From NCBI RefSeq assembly GCF_029873635.1, contig NC_080423.1, forward strand, positions 111,183,087-111,247,086: DNA of 64,000 nucleotides, written 5' to 3'. Both the position numbers and the translations under genes were made by a program. This DNA comes from Malania oleifera (Eukaryota > Streptophyta > Magnoliopsida > Santalales > Ximeniaceae). The notes under the pieces are model-generated. The model made no database searches and had not been told where the DNA came from. It worked only from the letters and a program-made list of their open reading frames with translations. Below are positions 1 to 12,841 of this stretch, piece by piece. Position 1 is the stretch's first letter; every line of letters begins with the position of its first letter.

Positions 1-210
1 ATGACCATACAGAGTCGGTATTATTCCATTCTCACCCTATTCTATTTTGCAAACTAAATTCATCATTTATTCTCACCCCCTCCCCCCCCAACCTCCCCTC
101 CTAAAAAAAAAGGAAAAAGAAGAATGGCTCTAACTGTATTTAGATGTTTCATTTTGTCTATGATCTGATTTTTACTGCTGTTTATATAATTTGAAGGTCA
201 AAATTTTTAG

Positions 211-3200
211 GGGCTTTTATGCCCAATCATGGAGGAATATGTCCACCACAGCCACTCTTGGTATAGAAAACAAGAATGGCTTGAAAATCCTGGTAACTGC
301 AGGGTCCCGAGCCCAGAAAATGGTTGGAATATGGCTTTTTGGTTCTGCTGCATGGGTGTTTAGTATGGTGATACTTGGTGGTGTGACACGGCTTACTCGA
401 TCTGGTCTTTCTATGACTGACTGGAAGTTCACTGGTACCCTTCCTCCTCTGTCTGATGAAGACTGGTTGCTTGAGTTTGAGAAATATAAGCAATCCCCTG
501 AGTATAAGCGGTTAGTACAGACTCTTGTATGTGCATTTCATATTTTATATTTCTGTTATGTGAAATGTTTTACTTTGTACAAAAAAATCAGTTCTTGTTC
601 CCCTGGGCTGTGATGAAGAATATATATTTAATAGTTAAGCACTTCTCTAACTTGTTTTATGTCACTTATTGCTACTTTATTAGAGGTTTTCCCTGTATAA
701 AGTTGAAGTTATTATTGCCATTTCAAATGAGAGTTGAAGTTTTTTGGCTTTTACCACTTTCAGTGTGAACAAAGGTATGACCATTGAAGATTTTAAATTC
801 ATATATTGGATGGAATATGCACACCGCATGTGGGGAAGGGGACTGGGTATCATGTTTGCTCTGCCATTTTCATATTTTCTCCGTAAAGGATATATTACTG
901 TACGACTTGGACTGAGGCTTTCTGCTTTATTTGCCCTTGGTGCTGGGCAGGGCTTAGTTGGCTGGTGGATGGTTAAAAGTGGGTTGGAGGTCAGAAGCAC
1001 TTAATATTCTATTTATTGCATGAAAGTTTATTGTTAGTTGTTAGACTTATCCATATTTAATCTTCAACAGGAGCCAGTGTCTGAATACGTTCAGCCAAGA
1101 GTGAGTCCTTATCGTCTTGCAGCTCATCTTACTTCAGCATTTATTATATACTGTGGCCTTTTCTGGACTGCTCTTTCAGTTGTCATGCCTGAACCTCCAA
1201 CTGAAACCATTGCTTGGGTTCGCGGGGCAGCCAAAGTTAGGAGACTTGCACTTCCTGTAAGCCTGCTTACTGGCATTACGGCTGTCTCTGGAGCATTTGT
1301 TGCAGGAAATGATGCTGTATGTGGTATATTTTTTCTTGTCCCATCATTTTTACAATTAGCTCAAGGTTGTCAGGATAAGACTTGCTGTTCTTGGCCTGAA
1401 GCAAATTGTTTGTGATGCATGAATCAATGCGTATTTGCCAGGGCCACGCATATAATACTTTTCCAAAGATGGGTGATACATATATTCCAGATGATATCTT
1501 TAGCATGAAGCCGCTCATGCGTAACTTCTTTGAGAATACTTCAACTGTGCAGGTAATTTTACTTTTTCTTAAGCTGTCTGTTTCATATACATTAGCTGCT
1601 TCACTTCATGGTTTAATTTAATTAGGCGGCTGATTAGATTTGTATGACCTACAGTCACTGATAACTGTTTTTTGTGTAATTTTGTATAATATTCTTGTGT
1701 CTGGTTACCTACAAGTGGTCACTACCTTACTCTTAGGTCTTAGGCATGCTATGACTGTCTTGCATATAATGGCCACATGAATAAATAGTGGCTTCAATGT
1801 ATTTGCTATAGACTGTAGCTCAGAGAATTTATTGCAATTATGTGTAGAATTCCTTTTAAAGATTACCTGCTAATAATTTATGTGCACAAAAATTATCCTG
1901 CATATTACAGCGGCCAAAATCAAAGAGCTGCTCTGAGGCCTGAGCATGTTTGACGTAAAGTGGAAAATGTTTTGCCTGAATTTAAAGAAATAATTATAGC
2001 TGGTCCAAGAAAAAGTGACTAACAATGAAGGAAAGAAACGGAGAATGGTAAATGCACTACTAGGAGTTGTGCGTAGTAGTGTGTGTTATAGTTTTCTTCT
2101 GTGGCTCTTTTGATACATTAATCCTTTTTTTTTTTTTAGATTGATATTTTATCTTTTTGAAGGGGAGCTTAAACACAACGGTAAGGTTGTCGCCATGTGA
2201 CCTGGAGGTCACGGGTTTGAGGCGTGGAAACAGCCTCTTGCAAAAATGCAAGGTAAGGCTGTGTACTATAGACCCATTGTAGTCCGTCCCTTCCCTGGAC
2301 CCCGCATACGCGGGAGCTTTGTGCACCGGGCTGACCCCTTTTTTTTCATTAATATTTTATCTTTTTAATATGGAGTTGTTCATCTTTAGCTTAGCAGACA
2401 ATTGGCAGATTGTTGTGCTATTTAAAGTTTTTGTTTCAGTAGTTAAAGGGAAATATTCTACCTACCCATATTTTGGTTGCTTACGCTGCCATTTGATGTA
2501 GCCAATGCAACAGTGTTTTCCTAGTTCAAACAGGGACATTTGAATCTTTTAAGAGACTGCTCTGGCATGTATTTGCTGAACTTTATGGCACATTGTGCCT
2601 TCTCTTCTTTCTATCTAATATAGTTTCTTTTATTATTAAAAAAAATTATGGGAGTATACCATCTCCTTTTTCAGCTTTGTACAAGTAGCCTTTATGCTAC
2701 AATTGTTTGCCAAATATAGCCAAGCTGCTCGACAAGGCTTACTCCAACTACTTGAGATTTGCATTTTCATTATTTTCAGTTATATCATTGGTTATTATAT
2801 CTATTCTTTTCACATACTTGCATACTTTCCTTGCTTCCTTCTGACGCTTCTGCTTAGGGACCATTTGGTTCACATCATCTTCTAACCTTCTGAGGAATGG
2901 TGATGGGATACCTGTTTTGGGGCTGGAATTGGTAACTCACATTTCTTGGGAATCAAGGGTTTTCACAAAACACCCATTCCCATGTTCCCATGGGTAAGAT
3001 TCCCATACAAATCCTATTTTTGCGATTAAATTGCCCCTACTATTTTGGTTAGTTGGACATTAATGCCCCTATAATATAGTATACTTACACGCTGTTATTA
3101 TATTTATAATAAAAAAATTATTTTGATAACAAAATAAAAGTCAATAACAAAATAGAATTGATAATATTATTATGTTTATGTGTTATAATAATATGACTCA

Positions 3201-4882
3201 ATGATTTCAATTTTTAGACCATGTTATCCCCCATTTTTAGTTAATTGGATTATTATGTGTAATTTTTTTAATTTATTATGGTTGAAATTTTTAGGACATG
3301 GATTTAATTTGGTACATTTTATTAATAGGTTTTTGTGCTGAAAATATGATTATTTTTTTTAGCTCATACACAAATCAAGGGTATAAGAGTTATCTTCCTG
3401 AAATGTTTGCTAGAATTCCTGTGATGAACCAAACATTGGGTGTACATTTCTGGGAATCTTAAAATGCTAACCAGCCTAAAATATTCTAAGCATCCCATTC
3501 CTCAGGTTGAACAAAAATTGCTTTGACTCATCAATTACATGACCAAATGGGGCTCGACACCCGCGGGGGGGTTGTAGAGAGAGAGAGAGAGAGATGAAAG
3601 GGGAGTAAGGAGGTTGAGAGGGGACAAGGGGCTGTATGTACAAATAGGTGAAGGGAAACTGGAGAGATTCTGAAATTTAACTCCAAGTGCAAAGAAAGAA
3701 AAGCTAAACCAACGTACAACTACCAAACGTATCGATACCCTATGATTAGTTAGAACACATAATTGTAAATAAATCCCACACAACAGAAAAGTACACAACA
3801 CGAAAGCAGCATAGAGGTGCCTAAAATTCTCCATTGGTGGCTATTCATAATCAAATATTGTAAGATAACTTTTACCTTATTGTGTTTTTAATTGGTGCCA
3901 CCTTTACCTAAACAAGTGCATTCATTTTTTATCCTACCCTTTATTGTATTGCCACTTACCCTCTTTACGCCTCTTATCTGAATTCATTTGGTCTGTTGGT
4001 ATAAAATGCATTTTCCATATTTGTGAGGGGAAATTTTTAAAATGAACACATTTGGAACCTGTCCTCCTTGTATTGTCACCCAGCCTTAATACGTATTTCT
4101 CTGAATCCGTTACTAAGATAGTAAGATGGTATAGGATGTGTTTCCATTGTCTCTGTGTGGAGAATTTTAAAGATGGAAGTCATTTGGATCCTATTCTTGT
4201 ATTGCCACTCATCCTCAACACATCTTTCTTGAGTTCCTTTTGGTTATTTCAAGATGTTGTTATATGATGAATTTCCATGTATACATGGAAATTTTTGAAG
4301 ATGCAACGTGAATCTTGAAATTCTGAAAACTCACATATGAAGTGTTTGGTCTCCTAGTCACTAGCATGCAAAAAATTCTGATTTTCAGCTCGATCATCGT
4401 ATCCTGGCAACTGCAACCTTGACTTCAATTTGCTTTCTATGGTGGAAAACAAGAAAATTGGACGTACATCCAGCAGTACGATCCCTGATTGGAAGCACCA
4501 TGGGAATGGCTGCCCTTCAGGTAATTCCGTTTCCCATTTGTCCTATTGCCTTTTCGTTGAGTATAATTTTTTACTTGTCCCTGTTAACTCTATAAGTAGT
4601 ACTATTTGTTGTTTGTAGTTAGCTCGTTAGTAGGCTCCTTATTTTTTGGAATGATGAAAACAACAGCAGTCGTCCATTACTAGTTTTGCTAACAGCATTC
4701 TTACCGTGCAGGTCACATTAGGGATATCAACGCTTTTATCATATGTCCCTGTTTCTCTTGGCACTGCACATCAGGCTGGAGCTTTAACACTTTTAACACT
4801 TATGATTCTGCTCAATCACACTGTGCGGAGGCCATCATTGGCCCTTCTCAAGTCTCTGCCATCGGTTCCAAGAACAACTTAA
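211..4882 (+). CDS. COX15: COX15, heme A synthase (mitochondrial), 5' end outside window
   Basis: Heme A synthase of the CtaA/Cox15 family; it oxidises the C8 methyl of heme O to the formyl group of heme A for cytochrome c oxidase, in the mitochondrial inner membrane. Visible exons are 211-510, 764-989, 1071-1316, 1442-1552, 4389-4520 and 4712-4882 (stop TAA at 4880). All have GT/AG borders and join in frame to about 395 residues; plant COX15 proteins are about 450, so the missing part is mainly the N-terminal targeting peptide. The four family histidines lie in the contexts EYAHRMWGR, RLAAHLTSAF, LDHRILA and AHQAGALTL. Other hallmarks are GGVTRLTRSGLSMTDWK, GAGQGLVGWWMVKSGLE and VAGNDAG-type loops between hydrophobic helices. 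The first acceptor is uncertain (AG at 210 or at 196). The 2.8-kb intron 1553-4388 holds an Au SINE. No frameshift or stop is seen, so the gene looks functional. Confidence 0.95.
2162..2346 (+). mobile_element. Au SINE in a COX15 intron
   Basis: A tRNA-derived short interspersed element of the plant Au family. The 5' part carries pol III A-box-like sequence (around AACGGTAAGGTTGTCGCC) and a B-box-like GGTCACGGGTTTGAGGC. The body has the family's conserved 3' segment, including CCCGCATACGCGGGAGC and GTGCACCGGGCTG, and ends in a T-run. It is flanked by a 20-bp target-site duplication, 2140-2159 and 2348-2367, differing at two positions. Its age is moderate. It lies in the sense direction of COX15. 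Confidence 0.88.
2368..4388. other. Rest of the COX15 intron, no gene seen
   Basis: This is AT-rich intron sequence with a short GA-rich microsatellite at 3580-3594. I see no coding potential, element ends or structured repeats beyond the SINE just upstream. Confidence 0.5.
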
Positions 4883-7499
4883 AATTTACAGATTATGATT
4901 TTCCATATTTTTGCTTCCAGATTTTCCCGTATTCGAGTTGAGTTACATATTACCCTAATCAAAGAGAGACAGCTAGTTGGTTTCTTAGTATATGTGAGCT
5001 TCTTCCATGAAGTTGGATATGAATCATAATGTGGTTTGGTGGAGTTTGTTTATTGAACAGAATTTATTAGGATTGGACATTTGGAGCATTCAATGGGAAA
5101 GAAACTTCTGTGGAAGTAGTTCATTGCTGTTCAGTGTAGGAAGGTGGGGATGCTCTTTTTATTGTGGAATGACTTATTCCAAACTATTGCCTTGTTCTTA
5201 ATCTTCTGAAAACTAATGATCTTTTTGGTATGCAAATGGATTGAAATTAATAATTTATAATTTTACATATTTGTTATATAATGTTTCTCTTTCAATTCAT
5301 ACAAAGTGTAGGTGAAGTTACTTTACTTTTGAATACATTTTCACTCTGTCCAAAATTTTGCCTCATATTTGGGAGTTCAGAGTTCAAATCTTGAATTTGA
5401 ATTTGCGAGATTTATACTAATTCAAATATGAAATTTTAAATCTAGTTTCTTAGATTTAGGGTTTGCAATTTGATTGGAGCTATTTACTTGAAAACGACCT
5501 TATGCAAAAGAATACAGTAACTTAAACAATATTTAAAGTAAATTACTCAATAATGAACCATTGCAGATGTAAATGGCTCAAGCTGTAAATAGTTGGAGAT
5601 ATAATAATTAATGAAAGAAGTTTTATGTCATTTATTATTTATTTTAAAAATATTATTTATATTTTAAAATAGGGCAGGTGTCATAGGGGCTTCAAAAAAA
5701 AAAAAAAAAAAAAAAATCTTGCTATTCTACTCCATTTTTTGGGCATACTAAAATGGAAAATTTGCTTCTCATCTAGACTTGAAAAAATGGATAAAAGTTT
5801 GTTTATCTGAACCAATTTTTATTTGCTTTTAATTGACTCATTACCGATCCATTAAATGAGTTGGATAAGGTTTTAAAATTTTTTATCTCTCCTTAAAAAT
5901 GTTGGTTGATAGATTTTAGATGTTATTTGACAGATATCCACCAATTTGTTGACAACTAATGCTTAAATTCATGGATAATTTCATACGTCGCTTCTTAGGC
6001 ATCAATCAGTCAGTATAAGCCCATTTGGCCGAAACTCAGCCATAAACTCTCATCTGTTGCACTAGCACTGATGTATGCGTTTCTAGGTTTGGTCCATGCT
6101 TCTACTTAAGCTCAAGTACCCAATTCTTGTTATCAAAACAAAAATCTTAAATTTATGATCTTAAAAAATAAATATATATATGATTTTATGATTGGTTATT
6201 AAATGTTTACTTGTGTATCAAATTATAATTTTAAAAATAACTTCAGTTATTATATTACAAAATAATTGTTCATATCATGGTAAAAAAAAAATTATACTTG
6301 GGATGGGAATGATAGATTATCCGTTATCCACCATGAATTATTATATCTAGACTGACATAAATCTGTTGCTTAATTGAGTTGGATATGAATTGTTAATTTC
6401 TTATCTGATAATTTGCCTAATCTACCACTAATTATACTTTTCTAGTTTAGAGTGGTTATCGAGACTTATCTAGTGCTCGTGTCTGTAGGTTTGAACGTGT
6501 GATCATCGGCTAACTTGATTGGGAGAGAGCTCTAATTGAGCACCATGTATCTCTTAATCGAGTATTATTCGGGGGGGTCGGTAACACAACTCATCAAAAT
6601 AAGAATAAATGTGCAAAAATTGTATTTTATTTTACTAATTTATCTTTTGTTTTAGACAATTCAGCTTGTTTATTTTCAAGTTAAATAGTTTTTAAGGGTC
6701 GGGTAGTGTTCTTGTTAAAAATTATGAAAAGAAAAAATAAAAAATAAAACTAAAACCAAAATCAAAAAATAAAAGCAGATAATAATAATTAAAAACTTGA
6801 GTACACATATACTCATTTTTTGTTTAGTAAAAAAATATATTGTTTAAACAACAGTAAAATTGAATACAATTCAAGACTATTGTAATAAGATTAATAATTA
6901 TTTTACTTAATTATTATATTTTAAAACTTATTTTTTAGTGTACATAATATTTAAAAAATAATAAAATATTATTTAAAATAACTTTTAAAATTTAAATATA
7001 TTTTATAATTCACATAGTCATTTATTTTTAATTTCAACTGATGTTACACATGAAATAAATAATCTAATTTACAAATTAATTGTGTATATATCAAAGAAAT
7101 TACAAATTTTAACTTTTAATTTTGGTTTGAAAACATAAGAAAGTCGACAATAAAAATAAAAAAGATTAATATGAACTAACACTAATATACTCTTTTATTA
7201 CACAAAAAATAGAATAAAAAATAAAAAAATTAATTAATAATATAAATAAGCCTGAAGTCGATCGGTTATAGGAATTCTTTTTTTCCAATTCATTTCATCT
7301 AAAACATTTTCTTAAAAATAATATTGAACAAACTCTCAAATTATCTGAAATTTTTTTCACTTTTTTGGAAAAATAAAAATTAATAAATTAATTATAAATT
7401 TAAATTTATAAAATGTTTCTGAATATTTTGTCTATGTTTTATTTTTTATCTTTTAGTTTTTAAAAATCTAATTTAAATTTTTAATAATTAGTTATAAAA
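4883..7499. other. AT-rich intergenic spacer
   Basis: Non-coding sequence downstream of COX15. It starts with the unassigned COX15 3' UTR, contains an A-run at about 5695-5716, and becomes extremely AT-rich from 6,700 to 7,480. I found no recognisable gene or complete mobile element. A poly(A) site for COX15 could not be placed by eye. Confidence 0.5.
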
Positions 7500-7770
7500 C
7501 TTAGAATTAACGTTGTATATAGAGCGCGGTATTTCCACGCTGCGACTATCTCCAGACACTTGTCGTCGCCGGAAATATGGCCGGCCGGATTCTGAGGGTC
7601 CTTCAAAACGAAACCCACACGGTCGCATTGATGGGCGGGCAATGGAAAATCTAGTCGCGCGCATGGAACTCATCGCCGGCCGTTAGCTGCTGTTTCTCTG
7701 CAGAGTTCATTCGTTTTCACGTCTGCTTCTTCGAGCTTGGATTTCTCGCGGTACGGTTACCTCCGTCGCC
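7500..7770. promoter_or_regulatory. CpG-rich island, possible promoter or 5' UTR
   Basis: About 270 bp of CpG-rich sequence with abrupt borders inside very AT-rich DNA. Such contrast is typical of plant promoter/5' UTR regions, and a GT donor-like site occurs at 7751 (CTCGCG then GTACGG). Two short + strand reading frames begin here (ATG at 7575, 25 codons; ATG at 7658, 7 codons), neither recognised. The next downstream exons cannot be identified because the following 8 kb is mobile DNA. It may be the stranded first exon of a disrupted gene. This is inference. Confidence 0.3.
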
Positions 7771-8891
7771 GTGTTTTATTGGGAATTGCTTCCTCTTCAT
7801 CCATTCTTTGTTAGTTTTGGCGCTTCTAGTTTTCAAACTGGTGTCAGTCTTAGGTTCCATCGAATTTTTTGTTGCTTGGCTGAATCCTTATCGTGTGGTT
7901 GAGATGTTGGCGGGGGTTTTTGTTTACCTTATGTCTCCCGTATTATCTATGGAGTTGCAAATAGTTGTTGCCCATGTTGTTGGGGATTATCCCATTTGAT
8001 ATTTCATTTTGCAATTGAAATATGCACTTTGCCCTCGTTATATTATATTATTCAGATTCATTCGCAGTATTGGTGATTGCTGCTTCATGTTTCTTGAAAC
8101 CTCTTAGTCTATGATTCTATGGTGTATTTCTCATTTGAACGGCTGCCTTGTGACCATATCATGTTGGGATTGGCCAAACTGTAATAGTGGAAGGACTCAT
8201 TCTGTTGAGAATTGCACTTATGAGTTTGTCCTACTTTGAAAAAATTAAGTGAATGATGAATGCTTATATATGCATGGTTAGATCCGAAACCTATTAGTCT
8301 TAAGCTTTTGGGTCAAGTTAGTGTTCACCCTTGCATATCAAGTACCTATAAGGATCCGATTTGGTGCTAACAAGTGGTATTAAAGCCAACACTTGGAGGA
8401 CTAAGTGTGTGACTAAGGCCAATAAGGGGGGAGAGTTTGAATTGGGTTTGAGTATTCATGCGTGTTCCTGCAGATGTAGACATGTGAAAAAGGAGCGGTG
8501 ATGAGTGGACTCCCATTATTTTGTGCTCCTTTCCCATGGTTGAATAATGACTCTTAGTTGGTGGTTCAAGTATTTATGTGTATTTATGAAGATGTAGAAA
8601 TGCGAAAAAGGTGTAGTGATGAGTGAAATCCCATTATTTGCTCCCCTTTTTCATGGTTGAATAAGACTTCTAGTTGGTTGTATGACATTAGGTGATTAAG
8701 AACGACTTTTTCGTTGAAGGAGAGTGCTTGGGACTGACAAATGTGGGGGAGATTGTTAGAGTATTTCTCTTGTGAGCTTGTCCTTCATTGAAAAAATTAA
8801 GAGAATGATGAATTCTTAGATGTATGGTTGTACTCAAAATTCAATAGGTTTAAGCTTTTGGGTTAAGTTGGTGCTGAACCATGAAGGTGGG

Positions 8892-9343
8892 TGTTGCTGG
8901 CAAAACTTGTCTGAGAGAATTTGGATCAATCATGACTTTGATCATCTATCAAGAATGAAAGAAAAACAATTTGGAGGACTCAGGATATACTTTAGGGGAC
9001 CGCTTTGGTGCCTAAGTTAGGGAATTTGGAAGGATTATGTGATTGCTACAGCAAAGAAGTGAGTGAGAATGAGATGAGATGCCTTACTTTCTTAAGGAGT
9101 CCTTTTTATAGGCATTCGGGATACCTTCTTACTGATTTTCCTACTGATGGATACCTTTTTATAGGCATGCATGAGTTACATTTTGGTTTTGGATATGTTA
9201 ATAGGGAGTAAATATTGGTGTGCTTACCCCTCGTTTTAATTAATGGGCATTACCTCCTTTCCAACCTTAATGTCTTTTCATTTTTTGATCTTACATAAGT
9301 TAATGCCGAGTTTGATGCTAGTATCTCTTTTTATGTTATATCA
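8892..9343 (-). repeat. 3' LTR of the gag-only gypsy element
   Basis: A 452-bp direct repeat matching 12415-12841 plus 14839-14877 with moderate divergence. In element orientation it begins TGATATAAC and ends in a GCAACA-type end, and is preceded by a purine-rich tract (minus strand of 9344-9360). Confidence 0.75.
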
Positions 9344-9439
9344 GTTGCCTCCCTACTCTCAAGTCTTAGAGTCATTTTTTGGCCCGAGATTATACTGCAT
9401 TTGCTATAAGTTCTTTTATTATCATGAGATTTGAATTAA

Positions 9440-10310
9440 GTCATTAGATGAGCTACTTTGAGTCTGATGAGTACTGCTCATCAAATGGGCCAATACTCTA
9501 CCAAGCAGTGTCCGTCCCTTGCTGCCTTATGAGCAGTGCTCATTAAATGAGAATTTTTGAGCCTCATGAGTGGTGCTCATTAGATGGGCCAATTTTTTGA
9601 TAAGCAATCTTGTTTCTTGTTGCCTCATAAGCGGTACTCATCAGACGATAATTTTTGGATCTTATGTGCAGTGCTCATCAAATGGGCCAATTTTTTATTG
9701 AGTGATGCTTGTCTTTTGTTGCCTTATGAAGAGTGCTTATCAGATGGGTATTTTAGGCCTCATGAGCGGTGGTTATCAAATGGGCCAATTTTTGATAAGT
9801 AGTGTTTGTCTCTTCTTGCCTTATGAATGATGCTGATCAAATAGGTATCTTTGAGTCTCATGAGTTGTGCTTATCAGATGAGCCAATTTTTAGTTGAGCA
9901 ATGCCCATCTCTTGTTGCCTCATGAGCGATGCTCATCAGATGGATATTTTTGGGTTTCATGAGCGGTACTCATCAGATGGGCCAATTTTTTGCGAGTAGT
10001 GTCTGTCTCTTGTTGCCTCATAAGCGGTACTCATCAAATGAATATTTTTTAGCCTCACAAGTAGTGCTCATTAGATGAGCCAATTTTTTGTTGAGTAACA
10101 CTTGTCTTTTGTTGTCTTATGAGTAGTGCTCATCAAATGGAAATCTTTGGACCTCATGAGTTGTGCTTATCAGATGGGAAATTTACCGTTGAGCAGTGCT
10201 CATCTCTTGTTGCCTCATGAACAATGCTCATCAAATGGGTATTTTTGGTTCTCATGAGTGGTGTTCATCAGATGGACAATATTTTGTCGAGCAATGTCTA
10301 TTTTGTGGAT
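9440..10310 (-). repeat. Tandem array, about 98-bp unit, 9 copies
   Basis: A marker phrase (GATGGGCCAATTTTT and variants) recurs at about 9487, 9586, 9683, 9782, 9880, 9979, 10077, 10176 and 10273, that is every 97-99 bp. Each unit contains two half-units with the shared core GTGCTCATCA followed by AGATGG. Copies differ by roughly 10-20% by eye. The array sits between gag and the 3' LTR of the surrounding gypsy element. The same family of units, reversed, occurs at 56885-57500. No ORF is conserved through the array. Confidence 0.88.
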
Positions 10311-10523
10311 AGATTTTCTTAGCATGATTTGCATCGCATGAAGCCTCATGGTCTATGCCATATTTTCTCCTATAAATAGTCCCTCTTCCCTTCTCTTATT
10401 CTCCATACTTGGAAGGGAAGTCTTTACCAGAGGTATATTTCCTTACTCCTCCCTCGATGATTTCATCAATGTCTCTAGTGTGATTTCTCTTCAAATATGA
10501 CTTGCTTCTTTTTGTGGTGATAC

Positions 10524-11410
10524 CATGGTTTTAAATAAAGGCCGCGACCGTTACGTAATGCTGTTACGTAACGGTTTTTTGGGTTACCGATACCGTTACA
10601 CACCGCAAAATCGGTGGGAAGCAAAATCACGGTCGTAGCGGTCGTTACGGACCGCGACTGTTACGTAAAGGTTGCGACGGCCGTTACATAACCACTACAG
10701 AACTGTTACACCAAAAAATTATTTTATTTTTTACTTTTTCTTCTCACTTTTCCCCTCTCTTTCATATATCAATCTCAATATACCAAGTGGCAAGAGGGGG
10801 AAAAGATTATAAAGAGGATGACAATGATACAAATTTTACTATTTCTTTAAATACTCACAATAGATGTATTAATTAACAATTTGAAAATACTAACTTGTTA
10901 GGAGAATATTTTATTTTGATATGTGATATTTATGTTTTATATTTTTCAACTTCAACCTTCTTTCTTTTCTAGCTATTTTATATTTGTATTATTCGTATGT
11001 CTTATGTGTCTAATAGATTAATGAAGTGTATAATGTATTTGTTTTATTAATTAATTTAGCACACATAAGAATTTATCACAAATAAGAGCAATGAGAAGTA
11101 TAAAAACGCACACACACGTAATTTTTCTATCAATGGTGGTTTAAAACAAATGTAAACTTGTTGCCCTTACCAAATAACTTAGTTACTTGAACTAGAGGAT
11201 CCAAAATACACTAAAACTCTTTCTAAGAAGGACTAAAAGCTTAAAACATGCAAGTACGCTAATATACACAAGGTTGTGTGTGCTTCAAAAAAATTCATGG
11301 CCGTTACACCCGCTTCCTGTTATGTAACATCTGCTACTCCCGCTTCCCAGAATCCCATTACACCCATTACCGTTACGTTACGCTACCCGCTACCGCGATT
11401 TAAAACCATG
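10524..11410. mobile_element. hAT-like non-autonomous element, 887 bp
   Basis: Perfect 13-bp terminal inverted repeats (CATGGTTTTAAAT and ATTTAAAACCATG) are flanked by a perfect 8-bp duplication GGTGATAC (10516-10523 and 11411-11418), the duplication length of hAT transposons. Subterminal zones are rich in repeated GTTACGTAACGG-type words in both orientations, a typical transposase-binding arrangement. The AT-rich centre has no transposase ORF. It is nested within the gag-only gypsy element, between its tandem array and its gag. Confidence 0.85.
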
Positions 11411-11419
11411 GGTGATACC

Positions 11420-12400
11420 CTCCTCCAAGATATATTTCTAGGCTTGCGCCATTAGCTCTACCATATTGGCTTGGGGTTTCTTCCCTATGGAATTTAGGAA
11501 TTCACAAAGTTGCAGAGCCGTTGTTAAGGCAGCTAATATTACTCCATGGTCAAGGTTTCTGTTCTCTAGAGTTGCATTGATAAAATGATGCATGAACTCT
11601 TTTAGTGTCTCTCCCTCTCCTTGAACAAGGCTTTAAGGTGGGCTGAAGTCTTTGCCATTTTTTGGTTGTTGACGGAATACCCCACAAATTGCTGCTCCAT
11701 CTCAGAGAAAGACCTAACCAAACCGTGCTTTGTTGTCCAATACTATGCTCTAGCATTCCCCTTAGGGTTGTTACAAATGCTGGGCACATAACGGTATCAG
11801 GTGCACCTTGCAACTACATCAACATTTTGAAGGTGTCGAGGTGGTTTAAGGGATTTGATGGCCCATCATATCCTTTTATATTAGGCATCTTGAATTTATT
11901 AGGCAGATGGATCTCCATTATTTCTTTGGTAAAGGGGGGACCATAAGATCTAGTTGAGGTTTCCCCTATTAAGGGTTGGTTGCGAACTTCGTTTACTAGT
12001 TTTTTCAGTTGATAATTTTTCTTGAGTTTTTCTTCATATCCCTAGGATCATTGCTCGTTAATGCCTATACAATTGGCTCCTTCTACTTTCTTTGTCGTAT
12101 ATAAAATTTTCAAGGCAGCTTCATGTGGTACCACCGCCTTACCATTAGGTGTCGTTTATGCTTGAACAACTTCTGGGCCATGTTCTATAGGATCTTTTTC
12201 CTATTGTAAGATCATGCTAAACATGTCTTCTACCCTTCTTTGGAATTTTATAAATTGGTCTAAAGGCCCAATTTGCGGCAAATTGTCTGAAGGTGGGGAG
12301 TGAACTGACTTGGCGATTGATCCCCAACAACGGGTTAGGACTCGGAATTGTGTGATGCAACCATGATTGAGTTTAGAAAGAAATCCTTCCAAGTTTCCTA
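11420..12400 (-). pseudogene. Degenerate gag of a Ty3/gypsy element
   Basis: Minus-strand fragments resemble plant gypsy gag. One reads MQGAPDTVMCPAFVTTLRGM (from 11813). Neighbouring frames continue with a VGYSVNNQKMAKTSAHLKAL-like stretch and then GEGETLKEFMHHF. An N-terminal piece lies at 12201-12413. The pieces fall in different frames, so several frameshifts have broken the gene. No protease, reverse transcriptase or integrase follows it. Confidence 0.7.
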
Positions 12401-12841
12401 TAGATGGCGGCAACTGTTGTTGCCAAAATGTGTTTGAAATAATTTAGATCAATCACGACTTCGATCACTTGCCAAGAATGAACCAAAAATGGCTTGGAGG
12501 ACTCAGGGTGTACTATGGGAGACCGCTTTGATGCCTGAGTTAGGGAATTTGGAAAGATTATGCAATTGCTATAGTAAAGTAGTGCGTGAGAATGAGATGA
12601 GATGCCTTACCTTCCTTAGGAGGTCCTCTTTGTAGGCATTTAGGATACTTCGTTATTGATTTCCCTATTAATGGATATTTATTTAAATTTGGATTGTAAG
12701 AGTTACATTTTGTCTATGGATATGTTACTAGGGAGTAAAGAATGATGTGCTAACCCCTTACTTTAATTAATCGATGTTACTTCCTTTCCATTGATTCATT
12801 GATGTCTTTTCATTTTTTGATCTTACATAAGTCAATGCCGA

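Noticed and set aside
1..160. An ATG at position 1 or 124 as the COX15 start
   Set aside because: Both frames stop within 20 codons and do not join the exon at 211; the true first exon must lie upstream.
9440..10310. CRISPR-like regular repeats
   Set aside because: The whole 98-bp unit is repeated with no unique spacers, in a plant genome and inside a retrotransposon.
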